Assembly (NCBI GenBank): GCA_020859875.1
Contig: JAJBVJ010000108.1
Location: 1 to 12,743 of the forward strand
From: Rikenellaceae bacterium
Lineage (GTDB): Bacteria > Bacteroidota > Bacteroidia > Bacteroidales > Rikenellaceae
Length of the DNA: 12,743 bases
Direction: 5' to 3'
Shown: positions 6,114 to 12,743 of the stretch, in pieces
How the letters are laid out: the number at the start of each line of letters is the position of its first letter
How positions within the stretch are numbered: the stretch's first letter is position 1
Program-made: the position numbers and the translations under genes
Notes under the pieces: generated by a model
The model's input: the letters and a program-made list of their open reading frames with translations, nothing else
Database searches by the model: none
What the model was told of the DNA's origin: nothing

Positions 6114-8774
6114 TTAAACTGTAACAATCGAAGAATCGGGAATGAACGTTTCATTTATCGCCTCAGTATTGTCATTTTCCTCGGCGGTCTCGATACTTCC
6201 GTTTAAACACATAACATTAAAGTCCATATCGTCAGTGAACCATTCGTAAAAATCCCTTATAATCTCGTAATCATCGTCTGCAGGTATAGTATGTGTATTG
6301 TTTATATATTTATCGACGAAGTGCTTTATATGGACATTGTCGATATTCGCGTTTTCTTCCGTCAAAATCCGGTTGTCTCCTTCGTTCTCGCAATAATAAC
6401 GAGCTCTTATCAACTCCCTTATTGCAGCCATAGTTATCGGGCCTATGCCACCGTCTATATCCATTCCGCTTCGGTCCGTAAAGAATGAGTTAAATTGAGT
6501 GTTTTCACTCTCTTCGTGAGGGAATATCGGCGGATCGAATCTATCCTTGTTGACATTCAGGAATTTTACTTTCGCCTGCAATTGCACACTCTTGTCCGCA
6601 CTTTCTGCCAATACATGAGGACAAATGAACCTTAACAACCCTACTTCCGGGTGAAGATCCACAGGTGCATATTCCGTAAAATTGTCTTTTATATTGTTCG
6701 TATACGGAAACCGTTTAAATGCCCAGCATGTCCTGTAGTAGGTATTGGATGCACCCATATCGCAGCTTGTGATATCTGAATTTGTATAATGGCATTTGCA
6801 AGGCAACATCATTGGGATGTTATTACCCTGAAACAAAAATGCGTTTTCAGCTGTGGGAACCGTGTATTCCGCGCTTGCCGGCAAGGATACAGTCCTTATT
6901 CCGCTAAAGGCACTCTTGCCGTTGTTGTTACCGTAAGCATCCGTCTCCGCATCACCATCCTTTCCCGCGTTTGCCAGAAATTCGAAATGGAGATGCGAAG
7001 GGTATATTCCTGCAAATTCTTGAGTGACGGTTCCATTAGTGGTATTGACATCCTGCGATCTTCCCGAAGTGCCAATTACCTGGCCCGCCTTGGCCCAGTG
7101 TTTGGCAGTCACCTGAGAGTTGAGATGGCAGTAGTGGAAAGCGGGATGCCCGTTATTGTTTTTTCCTCCTAATTTGAGATAGGCGCGGAATCCGTAATTT
7201 CCTCCACTATGCTTGCGCACCCTGCCTCCGTGTACGGCGAAAGCCACGTTATTACCTGTTTCCCCGGAATAAAGGTCCACCCCGTGATGCCAGTCCCCAC
7301 GCGGGCCGGTTTTAGTGCCGCAAAAAACACCATAATAGGGGCCGCTTAAACTGGGATCATACATAGTGGTCATATGCATATGGATTCCCTTTATCCACTG
7401 GAGGCCGTCTTTTTTCGAAATGAAAGCCTTGTCGTTGCTACGGCGGGTATTTTTTTCAGGACATGGGTCATCAATGCCATCCCATGTAGGCTGACACCAT
7501 TGCATTGCGAAGAGAACGAAATGACATTTCGTGTTTTCACAGAACGGTGAGAGCAGGTCGTTTTTAATACCCGAGAACTCCTCTTCATCATCCTTGATTA
7601 TAATATTCTCAGAATATTTCAGCATATATTCCGGTGGGATGGTCGTACCTGTTACTGTGGCGTCGTCGGCATCGTCGTATCCATCGGGCATATCCAGCAA
7701 AACCCAGTTGAAATCGGTTCCCCATGAATAGCTTGCCGGAGTTATGCCTTTCCATTTAATTGCGAATTTTGTCTCTTTGGGAATGGAGATAGTTTTTTCA
7801 TTTACTTCCTGAGTGGTTTTTTTACGGATGGGGCCTGTATCCTCGTGACCACTGCGTTCCTTGACTATCGGAAAGTCCCAAAATGCCAACTCTATACGCA
7901 CTTTTTTCTTATCCATTAGCACTTCGGGTATTTTGACCGTGAGGATGCCATCTTTGCCAATGCACCGGTGACTCTGATACTCCTCGACTATATATTCCAT
8001 TACCTGCGCAGGAGGGTCATCCTCTGGGTCAGGAACCTCGATGTTACTGCCCGACAGTCTTTTACCCCAATATGTCTTGTAATGACCTTTCCATGTCTCA
8101 TCGTATCCGTCCGGTAGCTTTGTTTCGTCGGTATATAACCCCAGCAGTCTGTTGAGAGCTTGCATCGAGCGTTTGGGAAGGGGGTTGCTAGATGTCATAT
8201 CGATCGCCGCATCCATATCTTTAGAGGCTTCATATGTCTGGAATCCTTGACCGTTGTAAGGGGCGCCAGAAACATTTAGTTTTTCGAAAATGACACTGTT
8301 TAATTTATGATCGACAATCCTGATGTTCTCTACACGAGCTTTTTCGACCTTTAGACCTGTACGGGCGTCGAGCACCATGATCTTAACCTCGGTATGGTCG
8401 AACATAACGAACAGGCGCGCATTGGAGTCCAGAAACTCCTCGTTTAGCTCCTTGTCGCTGTAAGTACCTTTCTTTACTTTTACGACCAATTCTTTAAAAA
8501 GCCATTCACCCTTTATTTCAAAATTTTCATACAGCGCATCACCATTGGCTGCGATTGTCGCCGGGATGTTCTCGGATATCTCCGATTCAGCTTTATTGTA
8601 TTCGGTAATCGTAAGCATGATCTCATCATTCTCAGAAAACCCCGAGGTCTTAAGTTGTATGTTGACCTTTTTCGCAGGTGCGCAGGTTTTTATAGAATCG
8701 TTGTTTTCATTCAGCCAAATAGCCTGATTGACAGATACAGATGCACAATTTTGGGTACTAATGCACATATTCAA
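6114..8774 (-). CDS. Large T6SS cargo effector with an M23 (LytM/lysostaphin-type) peptidoglycan endopeptidase domain
   Basis: In this 886-residue protein without a signal peptide, the M23 zinc-endopeptidase core lies at about residues 485-605. It has HHGVD (His496 and Asp500 of HxxxD), YCHL (His550) and PSHLHFEF (His594 and His596 of HxH), so all zinc and catalytic positions are present. The family cuts peptidoglycan cross-bridges or stem peptides. Upstream are beta-rich regions: residues about 10-100 (VSVNQAIWLNENN onward) resemble the Ig-like leader of Bacteroidetes T6SS cargo, and 115-410 are unassigned. A segment near 768-790 (MDIDGGIGPITMAAIREL) recalls a peptidoglycan-binding helix. 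Lacking an export signal, it must be injected by the T6SS. The start overlaps the stop of the 109-residue gene by four bases, and the DUF4123 adaptor lies just upstream. The gene shows no frame break. Confidence 0.88.
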   Translation of the reverse strand: MNMCISTQNCASVSVNQAIWLNENNDSIKTCAPAKKVNIQLKTSGFSENDEIMLTITEYNKAESEISENIPATIAANGDALYENFEIKGEWLFKELVVKVKKGTYSDKELNEEFLDSNARLFVMFDHTEVKIMVLDARTGLKVEKARVENIRIVDHKLNSVIFEKLNVSGAPYNGQGFQTYEASKDMDAAIDMTSSNPLPKRSMQALNRLLGLYTDETKLPDGYDETWKGHYKTYWGKRLSGSNIEVPDPEDDPPAQVMEYIVEEYQSHRCIGKDGILTVKIPEVLMDKKKVRIELAFWDFPIVKERSGHEDTGPIRKKTTQEVNEKTISIPKETKFAIKWKGITPASYSWGTDFNWVLLDMPDGYDDADDATVTGTTIPPEYMLKYSENIIIKDDEEEFSGIKNDLLSPFCENTKCHFVLFAMQWCQPTWDGIDDPCPEKNTRRSNDKAFISKKDGLQWIKGIHMHMTTMYDPSLSGPYYGVFCGTKTGPRGDWHHGVDLYSGETGNNVAFAVHGGRVRKHSGGNYGFRAYLKLGGKNNNGHPAFHYCHLNSQVTAKHWAKAGQVIGTSGRSQDVNTTNGTVTQEFAGIYPSHLHFEFLANAGKDGDAETDAYGNNNGKSAFSGIRTVSLPASAEYTVPTAENAFLFQGNNIPMMLPCKCHYTNSDITSCDMGASNTYYRTCWAFKRFPYTNNIKDNFTEYAPVDLHPEVGLLRFICPHVLAESADKSVQLQAKVKFLNVNKDRFDPPIFPHEESENTQFNSFFTDRSGMDIDGGIGPITMAAIRELIRARYYCENEGDNRILTEENANIDNVHIKHFVDKYINNTHTIPADDDYEIIRDFYEWFTDDMDFNVMCLNGSIETAEENDNTEAINETFIPDSSIVTV

Positions 8775-9100
8775 TTGTTTATATAATAATTAATTGCTTC
8801 GATCTTTTCCTGTTGGCTTTTTTTCATGTCGTCAATAATAATTTTTATGTCTCTAACAGGAGGCACCATCAGGTTAGGGTATTTCAATGCCAGGATGACA
8901 TAACCCGCACAATATTTTTCCTCTTTAAATATGTTCCGTAGCCTTTTATCCAGAACTTTTTCAGCCTGATCCCGGATACTTTGAGGTAACATCCACGAGA
9001 ATTCCGCGTCCTCGGAAATATACCTGCAAACCCTCAGCATATATTCCTCCTGTATCGAGGCTTTAATATTTACGAATTGTTCGTCTGATATCGTCCACAT
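8771..9100 (-). CDS. Small helical protein between the DUF4123 adaptor and the M23 effector; unknown function
   Basis: This 109-residue cytoplasmic protein, lacking a signal or membrane segment, starts MWTISDEQFVNIKASIQEEY and is predicted to be mainly helical, with a charged C-terminal helix (KKSQQEKIEAINYYINN). I do not recognise a named domain. Small helical proteins of about this size commonly sit directly after DUF4123 adaptors in T6SS cargo cassettes of other phyla, which suggests a helper in effector loading. It lies two bases after the adaptor and overlaps the effector start by four bases (ATGA), so the three are very probably translated as a unit. The helper role is inference from synteny only. 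Confidence 0.72.
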   Translation of the reverse strand: MWTISDEQFVNIKASIQEEYMLRVCRYISEDAEFSWMLPQSIRDQAEKVLDKRLRNIFKEEKYCAGYVILALKYPNLMVPPVRDIKIIIDDMKKSQQEKIEAINYYINN

Positions 9101-9102
9101 AG

Positions 9103-9597
9103 TTAAAGTATATAATCATTTTCCACATTTATTTCCAATTTGCCATCTCGATAAACATAGCTTCTTTTTTCCTTAAGAATATCGGTAAAATGGAACAATA
9201 CATTTACACCCCGGAACAATTCTTCCAGTTGTTCCGGAGTTAAATTAGGGAGTGTACAGGAGATGGTTTTGGGATCATAAAATCGGTAGTATAGTATTTT
9301 TCCATTCTCCTTTTTTACCCTAAGAAATCTCCTGAGATGCTTTCTCAATTCATCGATGGGAAGATCGGATACCATTCTTAAGGTTCTTCTTCCTAATGGG
9401 TCTTTACTTTCACGTCGGTTTACCCATTTCTCAAAATCATCACACCCCGATAATTCAAATAGGTATGGCGCTACCCTATATAATTCCTCAGCCGGCTTTC
9501 CCCGGTATAAAGAACGATTTGGGCTACCCGATTGCAGAGCAAGTTCCATGTCCTCTTTCCAGAGTGCGCCGTCGAGAATCAGGTAGGTATTTGCCAT
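9103..9597 (-). CDS. DUF4123 family T6SS effector adaptor/chaperone
   Basis: In this 164-residue protein the family's landmark stretches appear in order: YLILDGALW (5-13), SLYRGKPAEELYRVAPYLFE (29-48), the G-x-R-x-L turn before LRKHLRRFLRV (84-94), and YYRFYDPKTISCTLPNLT (103-120). DUF4123 proteins (Tap/TEC adaptors in Proteobacteria) bind a cargo effector and load it on VgrG before firing; they are not secreted. Its partner is most likely the M23 effector encoded two genes downstream. The ATG at 9597 gives the expected 'NTYLILDGA' beginning. Upstream lie about 70 noncoding bases after the metzincin immunity gene, so this may be the first gene of a module. No VgrG is present in the window. 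Confidence 0.88.
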   Translation of the reverse strand: MANTYLILDGALWKEDMELALQSGSPNRSLYRGKPAEELYRVAPYLFELSGCDDFEKWVNRRESKDPLGRRTLRMVSDLPIDELRKHLRRFLRVKKENGKILYYRFYDPKTISCTLPNLTPEQLEELFRGVNVLFHFTDILKEKRSYVYRDGKLEINVENDYIL

Positions 9598-9667
9598 GTT
9601 GAATATCGATGAGTTGACTTTTTGTTTATGGTACTAAGTTGTATCTCAATTTCCTCCGGTTTGGTAC
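9598..9667. other. Short AT-rich gap ahead of the DUF4123 cassette
   Basis: About 70 bases lie between the restored end of the metzincin immunity gene (TAG, 9670-9668) and the adaptor ATG. I see no Bacteroidetes -7 box (TAnnTTTG) on the minus strand, no terminator hairpin and no coding potential. Confidence 0.3.
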
Positions 9668-9763
9668 CTAAGATATATGAAAAATTGCATATTTATCAGT
9701 CATATCGGTAAATTTCCATCTTCCATATTCCCCGTCAAATTCCGGAGGCTCATAATCATTATC
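9668..9763 (-). pseudogene. Frameshifted C-terminal tail of the metzincin immunity protein
   Basis: Directly past the stop of the upstream frame a different phase reads GDNDYEPPEFDGEYGRWKFT and ends IFHIS with a TAG at 9670-9668. Removing one G from the GGG at 9767-9765 (CCC on the + strand) would join it to the upstream protein as NLNGDNDYEPPEF, giving a 301-residue product. The tail's acidic and aromatic composition resembles the main part. It could be a chance open stretch, because it is only about 30 codons. Confidence 0.5.
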
Positions 9764-10574
9764 TCCCATTGAGGTTTATTGGACATCCTGAATCCTCACA
9801 TATGTTGAAATAATAATACGGAAAACGAACATCGATCCTGTCTTTAAGATGGTAATTCGCTGTACGTATTGTTTCTCCTTTATCATTATAGTATTTCCAT
9901 TGCCCGATTTTGAAGTTATTTTCAACTAAACCTTCTTCACTCATGTATGCTTGCGTTCTTACTCTAAGAATAATACTGTCATTCAGTATATGGGGAAAGT
10001 CTGAAAACAAGAATCCCATTTCGTCTTCTTTAATAACAGACTTGGTATATGCTGATATATCCTCCCCTTTAGCATATCTTATAGTATCTACTTCGGAAAT
10101 TATCTCAGTGGCATAATAATATCCACTTCCACTTTCAAGTTTAAGGTCGTCGGAATGAGCAGCACAGCTTATCGAGCGTATATTCCCTTCAGGGTCAAAA
10201 TACGTTATCTGCCAATCAATTGTATTGTTTCGGTTTTCTGCGATTTCTCTTATAATACCCATCTTGAATTCTGCCATAATTGACGAAGATGAAGAGGTAC
10301 GCACCATTATTTTAAAATTGCCATTCCCTCCTTGCTTCTCGATTATTTTCCCATCGGACAATTCGAAAAAATCACAGAAGCGGGATAATGGATTGAGACT
10401 CGTATTATATCCGAACCACTGTATATTTACGCCCACATGGGTAACGGAATCTTCACGAAAGCTATATATTTTCCATGAGCTTACAGGCTCGGTTGCAAAA
10501 GAAATAAGTGACCACGCCGGAAATAACCAGATGAATGTGGAAACGATAACGGTTAGAAAAAAGTCAATTTTCAT
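9759..10574 (-). CDS. Exported hypothetical protein, candidate immunity protein for the metzincin effector
   Basis: The 271-residue frame starts with MKIDFFLTVIVSTFIWLFPA, a signal peptide or membrane anchor, so the product acts in the envelope. Residues 224-234 (GQWKYYNDKGE) fit a MORN-like 'G.W..Y...G' hairpin repeat, and nearby EDSVTHVGVNI and WQITYFDPEGNIRS show similar beta-hairpin style. No catalytic motif is seen. Its ATG overlaps the last 11 bases of the metzincin frame, the tight coupling expected of toxin and immunity genes. The frame appears to end early: a plausible C-terminal continuation lies in another phase after a GGG at 9767-9765. Function is inferred from position and export signal. 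Confidence 0.7.
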   Translation of the reverse strand: MKIDFFLTVIVSTFIWLFPAWSLISFATEPVSSWKIYSFREDSVTHVGVNIQWFGYNTSLNPLSRFCDFFELSDGKIIEKQGGNGNFKIMVRTSSSSSIMAEFKMGIIREIAENRNNTIDWQITYFDPEGNIRSISCAAHSDDLKLESGSGYYYATEIISEVDTIRYAKGEDISAYTKSVIKEDEMGFLFSDFPHILNDSIILRVRTQAYMSEEGLVENNFKIGQWKYYNDKGETIRTANYHLKDRIDVRFPYYYFNICEDSGCPINLNGR

Positions 10575-11358
10575 TATAATATTCCAAGGTTTCCTGTTGC
10601 ATTATTTCCCATTGTCGTTTAGTAAAAAATGTTCTATTGGAGGTATAGTCCATTATATTATCTGTTTTACCTTTGTCGAACTTCAATTTATCCCGGTTCA
10701 TCGATATGGGATATTCTTGTATATACTGATGGTATCTTGCCTTATAATTGTCAAAGAACTTCTCCACCTCAGCCTTTTGGTCTGGATAAGAATCAAAATA
10801 TTCAGATTTTGCTCCTAAATAACCGTTCTTCTCATTTTCTTTTTGCGTTATATTATCTTGCCATGCTGTAATCTTTTGGCGAATATCATCATCAATAGTT
10901 ATTATATTTCCACTATCATCTTCATTGTGGAACGTATGGTAAAGTCCCAGGGTGTGTCCTATTTCATGAGCATAGGTACTGTATTTGCCAAGATTGCTCC
11001 TAAATACGATGCAATGCCTACTACTAAAAGGCATTACATAAGCTGCACCTCCGGCATCTTCTGCTTGCAAAGAGCATAAATAAAGGATTATTCCTCTGGA
11101 GGGAACGTCTTGTAATCCTCTCGCGGTAAACCGGAAATGGATATATTCAATATATTTATTGGTATCTACTTTCATCTGAGTAGCATCCTTAATCATATTT
11201 ACGTATGGTATATACTCTAAACTTTCCTTTCCGGTCTGTGGATCAACACCATTACTTACAAGTTGTAGAGTATCTTTTCGGAAAACCCAATCTTGAGGTG
11301 AAGTTTTATTAACGAATTCTATCTGGATAAGTGCTTGATGCTTCCCGCGTTTCCACAT
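10564..11358 (-). CDS. Metzincin-type zinc metalloprotease domain of a T6SS cargo effector (5' part in other frames)
   Basis: The 264-codon frame carries HEIGHTLGLYH (131-141), an exact HExxHxxGxxH metzincin zinc site with Glu132 as the general base. A Met-turn, NIMDYTS (Met236), follows at the expected distance. The fold cleaves peptides; the substrate is unknown. The frame has no signal peptide, so delivery by the T6SS into the target periplasm is inferred, supported by the exported immunity candidate overlapping its end. The apparent start (ATG 11358, MWKRGKHQAL) is an artefact: its first codons overlap another frame reading KYGKRYYVNVETR. Removing one G from the GGG at 11344-11342 would join these as VNVETRKHQALIQIEF. 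This fragment is therefore the C-terminal two-thirds of a broken effector gene. Confidence 0.82.
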   Translation of the reverse strand: MWKRGKHQALIQIEFVNKTSPQDWVFRKDTLQLVSNGVDPQTGKESLEYIPYVNMIKDATQMKVDTNKYIEYIHFRFTARGLQDVPSRGIILYLCSLQAEDAGGAAYVMPFSSRHCIVFRSNLGKYSTYAHEIGHTLGLYHTFHNEDDSGNIITIDDDIRQKITAWQDNITQKENEKNGYLGAKSEYFDSYPDQKAEVEKFFDNYKARYHQYIQEYPISMNRDKLKFDKGKTDNIMDYTSNRTFFTKRQWEIMQQETLEYYNEN

Positions 11359-11512
11359 TTACATAATAGCGTTTACCGTATTTTATTTCCGTAACCGCTT
11401 CACCTCCTGCTTCTGCGCTCCATGAAATAGAAGTTATCCGGGGGTCAAGGACAGTTAGCGGATAAAAAATCCGTTCCCCTTCCAATGCGGCTGTCAGTTC
11501 TATTTCATTCAT
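11309..11512 (-). CDS. Second Ig-like domain fragment of the metzincin effector
   Basis: The 67-codon frame reads NEIELTAALEGERIFYPLTV, then DPRITSISWSAEAGGEAVTE and IKYGKRYYVNVETR. This is the strand pattern of an Ig-like repeat in Bacteroidetes T6SS cargo proteins ('I.S..W....G..V....YG..Y.V.V.T'). After the conserved ETR the frame loses sense and the metzincin frame takes over, so it should be read as one gene with 10564-11358. Its ATG (11512) overlaps the preceding frame's stop by eight bases (ATGAATGA). That could be real translational coupling of a separate small protein, or a second indel within one gene; the sequence alone does not decide. Confidence 0.55.
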   Translation of the reverse strand: MNEIELTAALEGERIFYPLTVLDPRITSISWSAEAGGEAVTEIKYGKRYYVNVETREASSTYPDRIR

Positions 11513-11687
11513 CTTCGTACTCGATTATAAAGTTCTCCACGTAAGATATATTATCGTTCTCGATTACAAGTCCTTTATAAGAAAGGGTTGTCGCACCTGC
11601 TTTAAATTTTCTTCCGTCCGCAACTTTTACCGTCAGGTCCATGGTTTTTCCTTCGTTGCCCTGTTCGACTTCAATACATAATGTCAC
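11505..11687 (-). CDS. First Ig-like domain fragment of the metzincin effector (delivery leader)
   Basis: The 60-codon frame starts at a GTG (11687), but coding character continues upstream in the same phase as SYGNPVDKLLPGSSV, open back to 11738. No ATG is available, so the true start is lost or out of frame. The pattern 'PVDKLLPGSSVTLCIE ... DGRKFKAGATTLSYKGLVIE ... FIIEYEDE' looks like an all-beta leader domain seen at the front of Bacteroidetes T6SS cargo, probably used for loading on the secretion spike. A third phase just upstream reads IFESYTVT, and one extra G at 11723-11722 would fuse it as YTVTGNPVDKLL; this is speculative. The upstream immunity gene overlaps the open region by about 20 bases. 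Confidence 0.5.
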   Translation of the reverse strand: MTLCIEVEQGNEGKTMDLTVKVADGRKFKAGATTLSYKGLVIENDNISYVENFIIEYEDE

Positions 11688-11718
11688 CGAACTTCCGGGC
11701 AGTAGTTTATCGACCGGA

Positions 11719-12363
11719 TTACCGTAACTGTATAAGATTCAAATATTCTCCCACCTTATTCTGCACTATTTCAGCTATATACTCTCCTTTTTCATTACAG
11801 CATAAACCTCCTTCGACATCATATATGCCCAGTAAATAAACATAATCAATATCCTCTATGAACCATTCTTTTTTTAATATTGCATTTTCAATTGGTTTCC
11901 AAGAATCTGATCCAAGGGTAGGTAAAAAAGTAAGATTTGTCCCGTCGACAAGGACAATACTAACACTATTTACCTTTTCATATGCAAATAATGCTTTGTA
12001 CATATCATTGTATGTATGATATAATGCTTCAAGGAGGGTGTGTTGGTGAAATTCTGGTTCGAAAGTAATTGTAACTATTGAATCTGAAAGTGAAATTTCA
12101 TTAATTTGCTTATTGTTCACAAGCATTCTTTTAAAAAAATCCTCGATACTGCAGCACCTAAAATAACCTATACGTTTACTCGGACCTTCATCAACCTGAT
12201 ATGTGTATATATTTCTTGCTTCCCTGGTGATGTTTTCCATTAGCTCGGAAATTTCAATCCTTTCAGTTGAAGAAATGTCACTCTGAGTAAAACATAAAAG
12301 TTGGGCTCCCGAATTACATATCGCTAGGAGCAATATTAATAAAATTGTAAATGTACTTTTCAT
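11719..12363 (-). CDS. Secreted hypothetical protein, candidate immunity protein for the amidase effector
   Basis: This 214-residue protein begins MKSTFTILLILLLAICNSGA followed by QLLC, a clear Sec signal peptide. The Cys after it lacks a convincing lipobox, so periplasmic is more likely than lipoprotein. The body is mixed alpha/beta with no enzyme motif and I recognise no family. It shares one base with the amidase stop (TAATG at 12363), so the two are translationally coupled as is usual for toxin-immunity pairs. Its A+T content is strikingly high (for example 12061-12120 is about 25% G+C), unlike tssG, pointing to a transferred cargo module. The immunity role is inferred. Confidence 0.72.
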   Translation of the reverse strand: MKSTFTILLILLLAICNSGAQLLCFTQSDISSTERIEISELMENITREARNIYTYQVDEGPSKRIGYFRCCSIEDFFKRMLVNNKQINEISLSDSIVTITFEPEFHQHTLLEALYHTYNDMYKALFAYEKVNSVSIVLVDGTNLTFLPTLGSDSWKPIENAILKKEWFIEDIDYVYLLGIYDVEGGLCCNEKGEYIAEIVQNKVGEYLNLIQLR

Positions 12364-12743
12364 TAGAAATGATTGTTTATATGCTCGATTAAACCTCTTA
12401 CTAATTGGCTAGAAACCATAGTCGGTAATTCTTCTTTATTGTCGTATAATATCATGGCATCTTTAGGGTTAGTATAAGTTCCAATTTCAACGAGAGATCT
12501 ATATTTTGCCTTATTCCCCACATTTTGATCGGATGATAGGACCATTAAATCTTTTTTTTGAAAATCTCCATTTACAACGGGAATATAATCACTACGGTCT
12601 TTATTATAAGGTTTAAGATATTTTACAAGATATTGACCCAATTCTATACAGCGTTCAATTGTTTCTTGAACAGCATTTTTACGATACATATAAAAGGCAC
12701 CTCTTTTATAGGATGAATATTCAGCATCATTCCCATTTACATG
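12363..12743 (-). CDS. N-acetylmuramoyl-L-alanine amidase (Amidase_3 family), C-terminal part, T6SS cargo effector
   Basis: The frame is open through the right edge; 126 residues plus stop are visible. The first visible residue is the His of HVNGND, matching the catalytic-core 'IH.NA' strand of Amidase_3 zinc amidases. The family's hallmark end is present: SLVEIGTYTNPKDAMILYD, whose Glu is the catalytic residue, followed by the last helix LVRGLIEHI. Such enzymes cut the bond between muramic acid and the stem peptide. A shorter start at 12689 (MYRKNAV) would lose the His strand and is rejected. Placement ahead of a coupled secreted protein, inside a T6SS cargo array, supports an effector role. 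A housekeeping amidase is possible, since its N-terminal targeting region is outside the window. Confidence 0.78.
   Translation of the reverse strand, partial: HVNGNDAEYSSYKRGAFYMYRKNAVQETIERCIELGQYLVKYLKPYNKDRSDYIPVVNGDFQKKDLMVLSSDQNVGNKAKYRSLVEIGTYTNPKDAMILYDNKEELPTMVSSQLVRGLIEHINNHF

Noticed and set aside
9625..9672. Imperfect repeat of a GGTAC-TAAG motif (9625-9638 and 9659-9672), possible operator
   Set aside because: The match needs a gap and mismatches, and one copy overlaps the end of the restored immunity frame; too weak to call.
1..12743. CRISPR array, tRNA/rRNA genes, insertion sequences or integrase
   Set aside because: No regularly spaced repeats, no tRNA-like cloverleaf, and no transposase or recombinase reading frame seen on either strand.

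Overview
The window is a slice of a Bacteroidetes-type (subtype iii) type VI secretion system (T6SS) locus, most likely from a gut Bacteroidales such as Bacteroides or Parabacteroides. The assignment rests on TssN and TssO homologues, which are restricted to this T6SS subtype, on a Bacteroidetes-style TssD/Hcp and short TssK, and on the absence of Shine-Dalgarno spacing typical of Proteobacteria. The species and the exact Bacteroidales genetic architecture cannot be fixed from this slice. Every supported gene lies on the minus strand, so transcription runs from the high to the low coordinates, largely as one tightly packed, often overlapping gene string.

In transcription order: (1) the C-terminal part of an Amidase_3-type cell-wall amidase (12743-12363), followed by a secreted probable immunity protein (12363-11719). 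(2) A broken metzincin-type zinc protease effector with Ig-like N-terminal pieces (about 11738-10564), followed by an exported probable immunity protein whose last part is frameshifted (10574-9668). (3) A DUF4123 effector adaptor (9597-9103), a 109-residue unknown protein (9100-8771), an 886-residue effector with a complete M23 (LytM/lysostaphin) endopeptidase active site (8774-6114), and its probable immunity gene, split by one indel at a T7 tract (6101-5155). (4) A 178-base gap, then the structural genes tssN, tssK, tssG and tssO (4976-1530). (5) An 'evolved' TssD/Hcp tube protein carrying a C-terminal toxin extension (1498 to about 442), which after two indels reads as a metallopeptidase-like domain, followed two bases later by a secreted probable immunity protein that runs off the left edge.

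The logic is a T6SS core interleaved with four effector-immunity modules. All four putative immunity proteins begin with an export signal, so the toxins should act in the periplasm, on peptidoglycan (amidase, M23 endopeptidase) or on envelope proteins or wall (the two metallopeptidase-like domains). The tssK/tssG/tssO block is visibly richer in G+C than the immunity and cargo genes of 9.6-12.7 kb, as expected for exchangeable cargo.

The most unusual points are the Hcp-metallopeptidase fusion, the metzincin cargo, and at least four clear reading-frame breaks. All breaks fall in the cargo and immunity genes and most lie at homopolymer runs, while about 8 kb of structural and M23-effector coding sequence is intact. 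They may be sequencing indels or genuine decay of cargo modules; raw reads would decide.
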